DNA of 43,294 nt from Nitrosomonas halophila (lineage in GTDB: Bacteria > Pseudomonadota > Gammaproteobacteria > Burkholderiales > Nitrosomonadaceae). The notes beneath the pieces were generated by a model that searched no databases, was not told where the DNA came from, and was given only the letters and a program-made list of their open reading frames with translations. A program made the translations under genes and the position numbers. Shown one piece after another: positions 1 to 8,188 of the stretch (positions are counted from its first letter, which is position 1; each line of letters starts with the position of its first letter). Where the stretch lies: assembly GCF_900107165.1 (NCBI RefSeq), contig NZ_FNOY01000022.1:1-43294 (forward strand), written 5' to 3'.

Positions 1-261
1 GCCCTGACGGGCAACTCCAAATGTATCGGTAATCTTGCTTTTTTACACAAAAACCCTGTCAAGCACTTTTTGCATTTTTTTCGCTGAATAGTTACCCATG
101 GCATAGGCTAAACATTTCCTCATGAAGGTTCTTCAGGATCAGGCGACTGATGATCAAACCCGGATTACCCAGTTGGCCGCCATGACTGACAGTCAGCGTA
201 TTCAGAAGGCCCATGGCTACACGGTAACTTGGGAACCGGGCACAACCCGTTTGCATTCGAT
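1..261. other. Left-edge non-coding stretch with an unassigned short ORF
   Basis: No gene could be recognised here. The minus strand has a short open frame (about 214 down to 92, 40 codons from an ATG, ending in TAA) that remains open upstream into the capK-like gene in another frame; I do not recognise its product. A TTGACA hexamer is present on the minus strand near 57-62 but has no convincing -10 partner. The stretch may be the edge of a degraded gene or insertion element; this is a guess. Confidence 0.3.
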
Positions 262-1647
262 TCACTGCTCGGCGGGCACTGCCACCTTGCTGATCACATA
301 CCGAAACTTGCCAGATTTCTCGGCAGGCATCTCACTCACTTGCTCGACCTTGACGACGACCTGTTTACCCAGTCTGGATTGAAAGGCGGCAACAATGTGA
401 CTCGCATCTGCCTGATTCAAACTGGATGCTGTAACGATCAGGATACGCGTGAAATCCAGAGTTTCCTGGATAATTTTGAATGCCCTGATCTGCGGCATAT
501 CACGCAAAATATAAATCAAGGCCAAACCATGCATGATGGTTCCATCCTGCGCCACGACAAAATCGGTGCTGCGCCCCTGTATCTCGCGCAACAATGGCAA
601 CCCTCGGCCACAGGTGCAGCTTTTATCATCCAGCACGCCGATATCCCCTGTCCGGTAGCGTATGAAGGGAAAATCGCCGCTTGCCAGATGCGTCACAACG
701 ATTTCTCCAGCCTCACCATGGGGCAGAACACGCCCTCCTGCATCGATAATTTCCACGATAATATCCTCAGCGGTAATGTGCATGCCACCGGCCGGACATT
801 CATGCGCAATAAAACCCGCATCGCGGCCACCATAGCCGTTGGCCACTGGGCACCCGAAAGTGGCGCCGATTTGCCGGCGCTGATCATCATATAGGCGCTC
901 CGAGGTCACAAATGCAACCTGAATCCCTATGTCATTCATTTCCATCCCTTTTCGATCAGCATACTGCGCAATATGCGACAAAGCTGAAGGGTAACCGAAC
1001 AACATTTTCGGGCGGAATCTCCGAATGGTGGCCAGAAAATGCTCCAGCTTCTGGTCCGACATTTCGAAAGCTGGCAACAGCTTGCTGCGCAAAAGATAGT
1101 CGCGCAGGCTACGCAACCGATCTTGCGCCCCGAGTTCAATTGGAGATCCCCAAAGCACAATTTCGGGATCCCCGATATCCACGCCCCACCAACGGGTGGC
1201 ACGCCACTTGGCAGCGATATCGTGGCTGACTCGTTCCTTTCCGATATAAAAAACCAATGGCTCGCCACTTGATCCGCCGGTGTTGAAACGTGCCAGGCCG
1301 TGCGCATTATCGGCACGCAGCGTATCGAGATTGGCCCGTATCTTTTCCTTATCGAGCAAAGGCAAGCCCTGCAGATCCTGCAAAGAGCGAATATCGTTCG
1401 GTGCCAAACCGACTGCGCCGAACAATTTCCGATAGTAGGAAACATGTGCCTGCGCATGCGACAACAGCTGACGAAGTCCATCAAGCTGGCCTTGCACAAT
1501 TTGCTCTGGCGACAGCCATTGTGAGCGCTCCATGCTCTTGCGCAGCTTGACACTGGCATGCCCCTTGAAACGCTCATGCAAGGGGAAAAGCATCCCGCTT
1601 ACCCAGGCAGTATAATAATCAGATCGTCTTCTCGGAGAATCAACCAT
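262..1647 (-). CDS. CapK/PaaK-like adenylate-forming enzyme of polysaccharide biosynthesis
   Basis: This is a 461-residue member of the phenylacetate-CoA ligase superfamily, of the kind found in capsule and exopolysaccharide loci (CapK type). Visible motifs are the ATP-binding loop TGGSSGEP at about residues 123-130, the segment NGYGGRDAGFIAHEC near 270-285, and the RYRTGD signature near 330 that positions the adenylate. Length fits the family. The ATG is preceded on the minus strand by AGGAG with 7 nt spacing, which supports the start. It lies 3' of two same-strand glycosyltransferase genes, so it probably acts on an acyl or aryl decoration of the polysaccharide or an activated precursor. 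The real substrate of CapK proteins in such loci is unknown, and true phenylacetate-CoA ligase activity is unlikely in this context. Confidence 0.85.
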   Translation of the reverse strand: MVDSPRRRSDYYTAWVSGMLFPLHERFKGHASVKLRKSMERSQWLSPEQIVQGQLDGLRQLLSHAQAHVSYYRKLFGAVGLAPNDIRSLQDLQGLPLLDKEKIRANLDTLRADNAHGLARFNTGGSSGEPLVFYIGKERVSHDIAAKWRATRWWGVDIGDPEIVLWGSPIELGAQDRLRSLRDYLLRSKLLPAFEMSDQKLEHFLATIRRFRPKMLFGYPSALSHIAQYADRKGMEMNDIGIQVAFVTSERLYDDQRRQIGATFGCPVANGYGGRDAGFIAHECPAGGMHITAEDIIVEIIDAGGRVLPHGEAGEIVVTHLASGDFPFIRYRTGDIGVLDDKSCTCGRGLPLLREIQGRSTDFVVAQDGTIMHGLALIYILRDMPQIRAFKIIQETLDFTRILIVTASSLNQADASHIVAAFQSRLGKQVVVKVEQVSEMPAEKSGKFRYVISKVAVPAEQ

Positions 1648-1830
1648 CCAGCCACTCCTGCTTCGTTATTAACCTGGAAATCTCAGCCAGACAAAATGAA
1701 ACGCACATCGCCCAAGCCACAGGAATGTAGCTAAAAACCATGCAGCCCCCAGTGCATAGCATTGCCATCCATTGCACAAGTTTGCAAACAACAACTTATT
1801 CTCAGCCTCATCATCTGTCAGTCAAATTAA

Positions 1831-1855
1831 AATAGCGATCAACCGGGATTTCCAG
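1831..1855. repeat. 25-bp dispersed repeat just downstream of a glycosyltransferase stop codon
   Basis: The stretch containing ATCAACCGGGATTTCCAG matches 22221-22245 with two mismatches over 25 bp. Both copies lie in the same orientation, directly 3' of minus-strand genes (13 bp from the stop here, 1 bp at the other). A weaker, diverged match is visible near 29051-29072. The function is unknown. Confidence 0.55.
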
Positions 1856-1868
1856 GCTTAAGAGCTCG

Positions 1869-3038
1869 TTAATGACCCGCCAAAACTTGCCGATAAACCG
1901 CCAGCAACCGGTTACGTACCCTGGGCCATGTGTACTGTCGCACTGATTCCAGCCCTTTCTCAACCAACCGCATTGCCATTGTTCTATCGCCCAATACCGC
2001 CAGCATGGCCTCTGCCATCGCCACCGGTTCGCCAGGCGGCACCAGGAGCGCATCCCGGTTATGTGTTACCAAAAAAGGCACACCACCGACGTTAGTGCTC
2101 ACCACCGGCACACCGCTTGCCAGTGCTTCCAGAATCGAGTTCGGCATATTGTCGACCAAACTTGGGTTCACCATCAGATCCGCTTGCTGATAAAGCGTCG
2201 CGATGGCCTCATTCTCGAGACGGCCGGTGAATTGCACGCTATCTGCCATTTTCAACTCGGTCACTAAGCACTCCAGCGAAGAACGTTCCGGGCCGGAACC
2301 CGCTATCGTCAATCTGGCTGCAGGCATCACCGTTTTGACACGCGCAAACGCGTGGATTGCCGTCGCAATATCGTAAATTGGCTCCAGGTTGCGCGTGACA
2401 ATGATATGCGGCGCTTCCAGCCTGCGTTCTGTGCCGGCAGGCATGGAAAAACGCTCAAGATCGATGATATTGGGTACGATGATGGCCTTGATGCCGTATT
2501 TCTCGAAAACACTTTTCAGGAAAGCGGATGGCACAATGACTGCCTGGACATGTTTCAAACTTGGCTTGATCCAAAAAAAAGACCGGGCAAAGAATGCTTC
2601 AGCCTCACCGCCCCGGTAATTAATGACGACGGGTTTATGCCGCAAGCGAGCAATCCAGATAGCCGGTACAGTGAAAAGATGCCACGACCATCCAGAATTG
2701 GACATCACATGGAACAATTCGACCTTTCTGGCCGAGGTCCACAGGCATAGCAAGTAAGGAAGCAAACGAAAGATCGCGCGCACGCCTTTTATCCTGCCAA
2801 TCCAGGCAGGTTGATAAGGTGCGTTGACTTGCAACAGCGTAACCTGCGCCCCTGCCTGTTGCAGCAGTCCAGCCAGCTGCCGGGTTTGATTGGCCATGCC
2901 GCCAGCAGGCGGCGGCAAAGGGCCAACCAGGCCTATCCGCAATCCTGAAATCTCCTGCCACGAGCGCTCGGATTCCTCAAAATGCTCACCGCGAACCACC
3001 CGAGACCCGAGCGCCAGAGAAGAATGAAATTTATTCAC
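1869..3038 (-). CDS. Glycosyltransferase family 4 protein
   Basis: This 389-residue GT-B glycosyltransferase would transfer a sugar from a nucleotide-sugar donor to the growing lipid-linked repeat unit at the cytoplasmic face. The N-terminal Rossmann half begins at about residue 33 with LRIGLVGPLPPPAGGM, the glycine-rich acceptor-side loop. The C-terminal donor half has the GT4 segment NSILEALASGVPVVS, in which the usual first Glu of EX7E is an Asp (DNMPNSILE). The start is a GTG, with no strong Shine-Dalgarno visible; any start must lie before residue 33. It begins 9 bp after the stop of the upstream glycosyltransferase, so the two are almost certainly co-transcribed. The stop codon overlaps a 12-nt stretch (1864-1875) identical to part of the terminal repeat of the 269-bp element described below. 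The specific sugar cannot be read from sequence. Confidence 0.88.
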   Translation of the reverse strand: MNKFHSSLALGSRVVRGEHFEESERSWQEISGLRIGLVGPLPPPAGGMANQTRQLAGLLQQAGAQVTLLQVNAPYQPAWIGRIKGVRAIFRLLPYLLCLWTSARKVELFHVMSNSGWSWHLFTVPAIWIARLRHKPVVINYRGGEAEAFFARSFFWIKPSLKHVQAVIVPSAFLKSVFEKYGIKAIIVPNIIDLERFSMPAGTERRLEAPHIIVTRNLEPIYDIATAIHAFARVKTVMPAARLTIAGSGPERSSLECLVTELKMADSVQFTGRLENEAIATLYQQADLMVNPSLVDNMPNSILEALASGVPVVSTNVGGVPFLVTHNRDALLVPPGEPVAMAEAMLAVLGDRTMAMRLVEKGLESVRQYTWPRVRNRLLAVYRQVLAGH

Positions 3039-3047
3039 CGATTCGGC

Positions 3048-4262
3048 CTATTTCTTGCGTTCCGCCACCAGGCCATGATAAATCGGTTGATATTTTGCCA
3101 CACTGGCCGCCCAATTACGTTCCGTCTCGACAAAATCCCGCCCAGCACGGCGCAACGCTGCCCATTGCTGGGGCGTCTTCAACAACGCACCCACTTTTTC
3201 CGCCAATGAATGCGGATCGCCTGATTGGAACAAGATACCGTTATGGCCATCCCGGATCAATTCCAGATGCCCACCCACATTTGAAGCAGCCAGCACTCGC
3301 CCCTGTGCCATGGCTTCCAGCGGCTTCAAAGGCGTCACCAAATCAGTCAAGCGCATGGAAAGTCTTGGATAAACCAGCACATCGATCAGATCATAATAGC
3401 GCTGCACCTGATCATGCGGCACGCGGCCAGTAAAAACCACTTTATCTTCGATAGCCAGCGTCTTGGTGAGTTGCCGAAGATAGCCCTCCTGCGGCCCGCC
3501 ACCGACCAGTAGGACATGCAAATCGGGGTGATGCGCCAACATGAGCGGCAGCGCCCGCAGCAATATATCCAGCCCTTCGTAGGCATAAAACGAGCCAATA
3601 AAACCAATGGTGCGTTTATCCAGCAATCCCAGTTTTTGCTTAAGCGCTTCATCCGGGGCATGACTTAAGGCAAATTTATCAATATCGACTGCATTGGGGA
3701 TGGTGGTGATTTTCTCGGCGGCGATACCACGCCCAATCATATCGTTACGCAAGCCTTCACAGATGGTGGTGATCGCATCCACGCGCTGCAAAGCATGATT
3801 TTCCAGACCACGCGTCAGGCGATAGCGCACCCCTCCCTCCTTGCTGGTGCCATGGTCTACTGCCGCATCCTCCCAGAATGCGCGCACCTCGTAAACAACC
3901 GGAATATGCAATTTCCGTGCAGCTCGCAAGGCTGGAATGGCATTCAGTGCAGGAGAATGGGCATGCAAGATATCTGGTTTGATGGCCTGCACGATATCCA
4001 TCAGGCGCCGGCTCAAGCTGTTGATGACGGCAACCTGATTCAATACCGGTAATTTACTGATGGAGTGGGTATGTTCAGGCGTCCGGTAGAAATGCCAGTC
4101 GTCAATATTTTCTTCCAGCACACCGGCATGCTTGTGCTTGGCACTTGTTACATGGAAAGTCTCCCAACCCATGGCACGCTGCGCCTTGAGTATGGCCAGA
4201 GTCCGGAACGTGTACCCGCTATGCAGCGGTATGGAATGGTCCAGAATGTGCAAAATACGCAT
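3048..4262 (-). CDS. Exosortase-system-type glycosyltransferase (GT4)
   Basis: A glycosyltransferase of about 404 residues. The start was chosen at the ATG encoding MRILHILDHSIPLHSGYTFR because this is the conserved N-terminus of the family and AAGGA lies about 9 nt upstream; a longer open frame to 4394 has no conserved sequence. The opening segment resembles glycosyltransferases associated with PEP-CTERM/exosortase A polysaccharide loci (TIGR04063-like, from memory). The donor-binding half contains GFIGSFYAYEGLDILL near residue 220 and LKPLEAMAQGRVLAASNVGG near 310. It is the first gene of a minus-strand group with the next glycosyltransferase and the CapK-like gene. No exosortase gene is in the window, so the link to that system rests on family resemblance only. 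Confidence 0.85.
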   Translation of the reverse strand: MRILHILDHSIPLHSGYTFRTLAILKAQRAMGWETFHVTSAKHKHAGVLEENIDDWHFYRTPEHTHSISKLPVLNQVAVINSLSRRLMDIVQAIKPDILHAHSPALNAIPALRAARKLHIPVVYEVRAFWEDAAVDHGTSKEGGVRYRLTRGLENHALQRVDAITTICEGLRNDMIGRGIAAEKITTIPNAVDIDKFALSHAPDEALKQKLGLLDKRTIGFIGSFYAYEGLDILLRALPLMLAHHPDLHVLLVGGGPQEGYLRQLTKTLAIEDKVVFTGRVPHDQVQRYYDLIDVLVYPRLSMRLTDLVTPLKPLEAMAQGRVLAASNVGGHLELIRDGHNGILFQSGDPHSLAEKVGALLKTPQQWAALRRAGRDFVETERNWAASVAKYQPIYHGLVAERKK

Positions 4263-4500
4263 AACCCCAGATTCCTTAATAGATAATTGACCCAAGCGTG
4301 AACATATTGATGACTTCCCGGAAGAATACCTCGTCACGCAGCGCCGTCTTGTCGAAAGCATGATATACGAACCAAGTGGCAAGCGTATATTCAAAACAAA
4401 AGGCTTATTCTGTGTCTATGGAAGCATTCGCCCGGAACTGTCAATTATTAGAAAATCACGAAGCTGGAAATCGTGAAGTCAGACTATTCCAGCAACCAGA

Positions 4501-4536
4501 ATTTAGCATCTGCCGGATGGTGCGCAAGCGCGCCCT
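4501..4536. repeat. Dispersed 33-36 bp repeat with palindromic core, overlapping the ribD 3' end
   Basis: The stretch shares about 33 positions with 19776-19811, with only three or four differences. Its core is the palindrome GGTGCGCaaGCGCACC (one base altered here). It covers the stop codon and last codons of ribD, so the final residues of RibD (GRACAPSGRC) are encoded by the repeat. Partial copies of the core lie at about 29767-29789 and 20630-20645. Confidence 0.6.
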
Positions 4537-5621
4537 ACGATTCTGGCCAGCAAACGCATATCCTGCCCTATCTTCCGGACATCCTGCAGCTGCAAATTCA
4601 ATTTCTCGGACAGGCTCGTGAATTCAGGAAATTCGAGCATCCCTTGTGCCGGGTTTCCCAACAGGCTGGGGGCCAGATAGCATATCAATTCATCAACCCA
4701 TCCGGCCAATACCATTGCGCCACTCAGTGCCGGTCCCGCCTCGATAAGCAATTCATTGATCTCGAGCCTGGCAAGTTGTGTCAGCATGCGGCCAAGATCA
4801 ACCTTTCCTGTGTTATCCGGCAAATTAAAAACCCGCGCGCCGGCATTTTCCACTAATTGTATTTTCTCTTCATCAGCCGTTGCCGTAAAAATCCAGGTTG
4901 CTCCAGCAGTTTGTAATAATTTTGCCTGCAAAGGTATTTCCAGCCGTGAGTCAACCAGCACACGCACGGGCTGCCTGTCACTATCAACATGCCGTACCGT
5001 CAGTTGCGGATCGTCACTCTTGACCGATCCGATTCCAGTCAACACGGCACAGGAACGCGCGCGCCACTTATGGCCGTCCCGGCGGGCCGCCTCGCCGGTA
5101 ATCCACTGGCTATCACCGTTCTTCAGCGCAGTTCGACCATCGAGACTCGCTGCAATTTTCACTCGGACCCAGGGACGATTGCGCCGCATGCGGCTGACAA
5201 ACCCAATATTCAGCGCCTCGGATTCGGCGGCCAACAGCCCGACTTGCACGCTGATGCCAGCCTGTCGCAGCAATTCCCGACCCTGCCCGTTGACTCTAGG
5301 ATTGGGATCCCGCATGGCAACAACAACCCTGGCCACGCCTGCCCGTATTAGAGCCTCTACACAGGGCGGGGTACGGCCATGATGACTGCATGGTTCCAGC
5401 GTGACATAAACACTGGCGCCTTGGGCCAGTTTTCCCGCCATTTGCAGGGCATGGATTTCTGCATGAGACTCTCCCGCGCGCGCATGCCAACCCGTACCGA
5501 CAACCTGATCATTATTAACGATCACACATCCCACGCGTGGATTCGGAGTCGTAGTATAAAGCCCCTTCTCAGCCAATCTCAGGGCATGTGACATATGTAT
5601 ATAGTCCGACTGGGAAAACAC
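4503..5621 (-). CDS. ribD: RibD, bifunctional riboflavin biosynthesis deaminase/reductase
   Basis: This enzyme deaminates 2,5-diamino-6-ribosylamino-4-pyrimidinone 5'-phosphate and then reduces the ribosyl chain, steps two and three of riboflavin synthesis. The N-terminal deaminase domain shows the zinc-site motifs HAE (residues 53-55) and EPCSHHGRTPPC (Cys 78 and 87). The NADPH-dependent reductase domain follows from about residue 150. I place the start at a GTG at 5621, because AAGGAG lies 9 nt upstream and the product then has 372 residues, close to the usual length; an ATG at 5699 would add 26 unconserved residues. The gene lies among polysaccharide genes with no other rib gene nearby. 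The last ten residues come from a dispersed repeat and are probably not native family sequence. Confidence 0.93.
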   Translation of the reverse strand: MFSQSDYIHMSHALRLAEKGLYTTTPNPRVGCVIVNNDQVVGTGWHARAGESHAEIHALQMAGKLAQGASVYVTLEPCSHHGRTPPCVEALIRAGVARVVVAMRDPNPRVNGQGRELLRQAGISVQVGLLAAESEALNIGFVSRMRRNRPWVRVKIAASLDGRTALKNGDSQWITGEAARRDGHKWRARSCAVLTGIGSVKSDDPQLTVRHVDSDRQPVRVLVDSRLEIPLQAKLLQTAGATWIFTATADEEKIQLVENAGARVFNLPDNTGKVDLGRMLTQLARLEINELLIEAGPALSGAMVLAGWVDELICYLAPSLLGNPAQGMLEFPEFTSLSEKLNLQLQDVRKIGQDMRLLARIVGRACAPSGRC

Positions 5622-5905
5622 TGACTGATTCTCCTTCCAATTTTCCAAATAAGAAAAGCTTGATCTGACTGATTCAGCATTACGGTCTAAAAATACCATC
5701 TTACCCTCCGCGCGAACCTACTCTACCACCATTCAACAGGCCGGTTCCCTATAAAGGGAGGACATGGCCGCACCCGGTGTTCGGCCGCACCCCAAGGCAC
5801 TGTTTTATTCAACGATTATGGCCACTTATGAAGCTCACCCTGGTTTCTACCCATTCCGTATTTATGTTACGATTGGCGGACTTTGCAACATCACTGGAGG
5901 TTAAA

Positions 5906-6433
5906 ATGATTACCTTGCGGCAATCTGCCATCGTGCTGCTCATGGTATTGGCCGGCACGGCAAACGCTAAAGATAAAGTGCCCTATGCAACCCAAGTCAA
6001 TGACCTGATGCGTTACCAGCGTGTTACCCCGGAAATCGCCACCTCGGGTGCATTGACCAATGATTCCATCAAGGAACTGGCCAAACACAGCTTCCGCACT
6101 GTGATTGACTTGCGCCCAGAAGTGGAAAACACACAAAAGGAAAAACTGGCAGTCGAAGCGGAAAATATGCTTTACGTCAATATCCCGGTTACGAACGACG
6201 GCATCGATGATGCGCAGCTGGCTGCCTTCAAGCAGGCAATTGCCCAAGCCTCTCCCCCCATTTTGCTGCATTGCGCCACCGGTAACAAAGCCGGCGCCAT
6301 GTGGGCCAGCTATCGCTTGAGCGAAGGCATCTCGCCAGGCATCGCCCTGAAAGAAGGCCGTGCTTCCGGCATGAATCTTGGCTTTGAACAAAAAATCAAG
6401 CAAAAATGGTGCACAGAGCCAGCAAGCTGCTGA
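5906..6433 (+). CDS. Exported DUF442-type (tyrosine-phosphatase-like) protein
   Basis: A 175-residue protein with a clear signal peptide (MITLRQSAIVLLMVLAGTANA), so it should act in the periplasm. The mature part resembles the DUF442/beta-lactamase-hydrolase-like branch of dual-specificity phosphatase folds: FRTVIDLRPEVEN carries the strand before the general-acid region, and HCATGNKAG near residue 125 is the phosphate-binding loop. In related loops an Arg usually sits where this protein has Lys (HCxxGNR versus HCATGNK), so phosphatase activity is uncertain. The ATG at 5906 is preceded by GGAGG, which settles the start over an upstream open frame from 5777. It is divergent from ribD and 26 bp upstream of a surface-carbohydrate gene, with which it may be co-transcribed. 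Confidence 0.75.
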   Translation: MITLRQSAIVLLMVLAGTANAKDKVPYATQVNDLMRYQRVTPEIATSGALTNDSIKELAKHSFRTVIDLRPEVENTQKEKLAVEAENMLYVNIPVTNDGIDDAQLAAFKQAIAQASPPILLHCATGNKAGAMWASYRLSEGISPGIALKEGRASGMNLGFEQKIKQKWCTEPASC

Positions 6434-6459
6434 ACCAAATATGTCAGTAACTTTTTGCA

Positions 6460-7854
6460 ATGCGCGGAAATCGGGTGAATCCAAACAAACCCAGTTTATA
6501 TCTTCCCTGTGAAACCCGGAACCGGGAATTCGAAGCCAAGCTGTTACTGGCCTGTCATGCAGCGGAACGGGGCTGGCGTGGGGTCGTGGGTGCCAAGAAG
6601 GCAATTGATCAGCGGATCGCGCGCCTGCCCAGAGGTTTATATATCAGCAAAAGCATCACCCGGCGTAACCGCTTCATCCTCGATATCGGCAAACGCCTGG
6701 GGCATATCGTCACGGCATGGGATGAAGAAGGGCTGGTTTTCGCATCACCGGAAATTTACCGTACAACCAAAGTCGGCGCCACTACCTTGACGATTCCGGA
6801 AAAATTGTTTGCCTGGGGCGAGGCCAATGCCACAGCCTGGCGCAATCATCCGGCTTTCAACGGCACACCGATCAGCATCACCGGCAACCCCCGCGCCGAT
6901 CTACTTCGCCCTGAACTACGCGACTACTTTGCTGACGAAGCTCGCTCCCTGCGCAGGCATCATGGTGATTTCATCCTGATCAATACCAACTTCTCACTGG
7001 TAAACCACTTTCTACCTGGCAAGAGTTTGTACCGGCAAATGTTGCAGGCAAAGAAACAACCCATCAGCCAATATGGCAGCATCAACGGTCTGGCTTTGCA
7101 TAAGGTCAAGTTATTTCAGCATTTCATCGAGATGGCTCAGGCCGTTGCGCAACGATTTCCCTGGCATAAATTGATCATTCGTCCTCATCCCTCGGAAAAC
7201 CTGGATACCTGGCGTGGAATCATGGCCGGCCATTCCAATGTTGCAATCATTTATTCAGGGAATGTCGCCGCATGGCTATTGGCAACCCGTGCTCTCATCC
7301 ATAATGGCTGCACTACCGGTGTCGAAAGTTTCCTGCTCGAACGGCCGGCAATCGCATATCAACCGGTCGTTTCAGAAGACTACGATTCACAACTGCCGAA
7401 CACACTCAGCCTACGTGTTTCCGACCTGAATACATTGTATATGCATATCGATAATTTACTGCAAGGAAACACTTCCGGACAGGAAACACTATTGAAAAAA
7501 TGCCATGCACATGCCTGCCAGCACATTGCATCCTTTGACGGTAAAAGTGCTTGCGAGCGTATTCTGGATAGCCTGGAACCCACTAAGTCTCTGCTGCTGG
7601 ATCGCAAGAAACCGCCTCTCGTGGATCAGATAATCGGCTGGACCGCAGCGGAATCTCGCCGCCTATTCAAGCGCACCCAGCTTGTTCGGCGCACCACCAC
7701 TGACAGCACAGGCTATCAACAGCATATTTTTCCTGCCGTGTCACAATCTCAGGTGGAAACCTATCTTCAACGTTTCAGCACGTTGCTGAATCGTTTCCAT
7801 GACTTGCAAGTCGACGATCTAGGAGATTGTATTTTCGCCCTATCCAAGCAATGA
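6460..7854 (+). CDS. Surface carbohydrate biosynthesis protein (GT-B-like)
   Basis: This 464-residue protein resembles the surface carbohydrate biosynthesis family found in polysaccharide loci (from memory; not a characterised enzyme). The N-terminal part opens with PSLYLPCETRNREFEAKLLL. The C-terminal half contains IIRPHPSENLDTWR near residue 250 and HNGCTTGVESFLLERPAIAY near 285, which look like the nucleotide-sugar binding region of CDP-glycerol or capsule glycosyltransferase GT-B folds. The start is uncertain between the ATG at 6460 and a GTG at 6475; neither has a strong Shine-Dalgarno. It is encoded on the plus strand, opposite to the glycosyltransferase blocks on either side, and shortly after the DUF442 gene. 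A role as a cytoplasmic glycosyl- or phosphoglycosyltransferase is inferred. Confidence 0.7.
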   Translation: MRGNRVNPNKPSLYLPCETRNREFEAKLLLACHAAERGWRGVVGAKKAIDQRIARLPRGLYISKSITRRNRFILDIGKRLGHIVTAWDEEGLVFASPEIYRTTKVGATTLTIPEKLFAWGEANATAWRNHPAFNGTPISITGNPRADLLRPELRDYFADEARSLRRHHGDFILINTNFSLVNHFLPGKSLYRQMLQAKKQPISQYGSINGLALHKVKLFQHFIEMAQAVAQRFPWHKLIIRPHPSENLDTWRGIMAGHSNVAIIYSGNVAAWLLATRALIHNGCTTGVESFLLERPAIAYQPVVSEDYDSQLPNTLSLRVSDLNTLYMHIDNLLQGNTSGQETLLKKCHAHACQHIASFDGKSACERILDSLEPTKSLLLDRKKPPLVDQIIGWTAAESRRLFKRTQLVRRTTTDSTGYQQHIFPAVSQSQVETYLQRFSTLLNRFHDLQVDDLGDCIFALSKQ

Positions 7855-7947
7855 CAAATAACGGTTTAGGCATCTGTGAAGCACTCCCCTTCCGACGGAA
7901 TCGTTTGTGATGTGATGCCTCGCGCAGTCAGCCAATTTCCCTTAAGT

Positions 7948-7969
7948 GTTTTCCCGGTTTCGGGAAAAC
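7948..7969. repeat. Perfect 9-bp inverted repeat (possible hairpin)
   Basis: GTTTTCCCG and CGGGAAAAC are separated by GTTT, a perfect stem with a 4-nt loop, 94 bp after the stop of the surface carbohydrate gene. No T-tract follows on the plus strand, so it is not a typical intrinsic terminator, although it could form part of a Rho-dependent end or stabilise the 3' end. The rest of the stretch 7855-8019 shows nothing else. Confidence 0.4.
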
Positions 7970-8019
7970 AGCATGATCCCCATGCAGGCTGTAAACCTAT
8001 AGAGCTTGTCATATACTAG

Positions 8020-8178
8020 GAGGCTGTCCGAGAATAGCGATCGTAGCGAGGGCGAAGCTGGCTGAGCGGGATTTTTCGATCATTTGAGGCGAATAGTTGT
8101 TCTATTCAACGAAAAGGATCGAAAAATCCAGCCTGGCAGGTTCGTCCGCCGTAGATCAGTCTATTCTCGGACAGCCTC
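8020..8178 (+). mobile_element. MITE-like element family A, copy 1
   Basis: A 159-bp non-coding element bounded by inverted repeats GAGGCTGTCCGAGAATAG and its complement. Internally it carries further complementary arms (GGATTTTTCGATC against GATCGAAAAATCC, and GAATAG against CTATTC around the centre), so the whole element can fold on itself. CTAG precedes the left end (8016-8019) but not the right end (CTGC), so the target duplication is lost or mutated here. It ends 10 bp from the stop codon of the adjacent minus-strand glycosyltransferase. There is no transposase gene; mobility would need one supplied in trans, plausibly of an IS5-like element given CTAG targets at the other copies. Confidence 0.85.
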
Positions 8179-8188
8179 CTGCGGCAGG

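Noticed and set aside
229..894. 221-codon plus-strand open frame
   Set aside because: Antisense to the CapK-like gene, which has clear motifs and a ribosome site.
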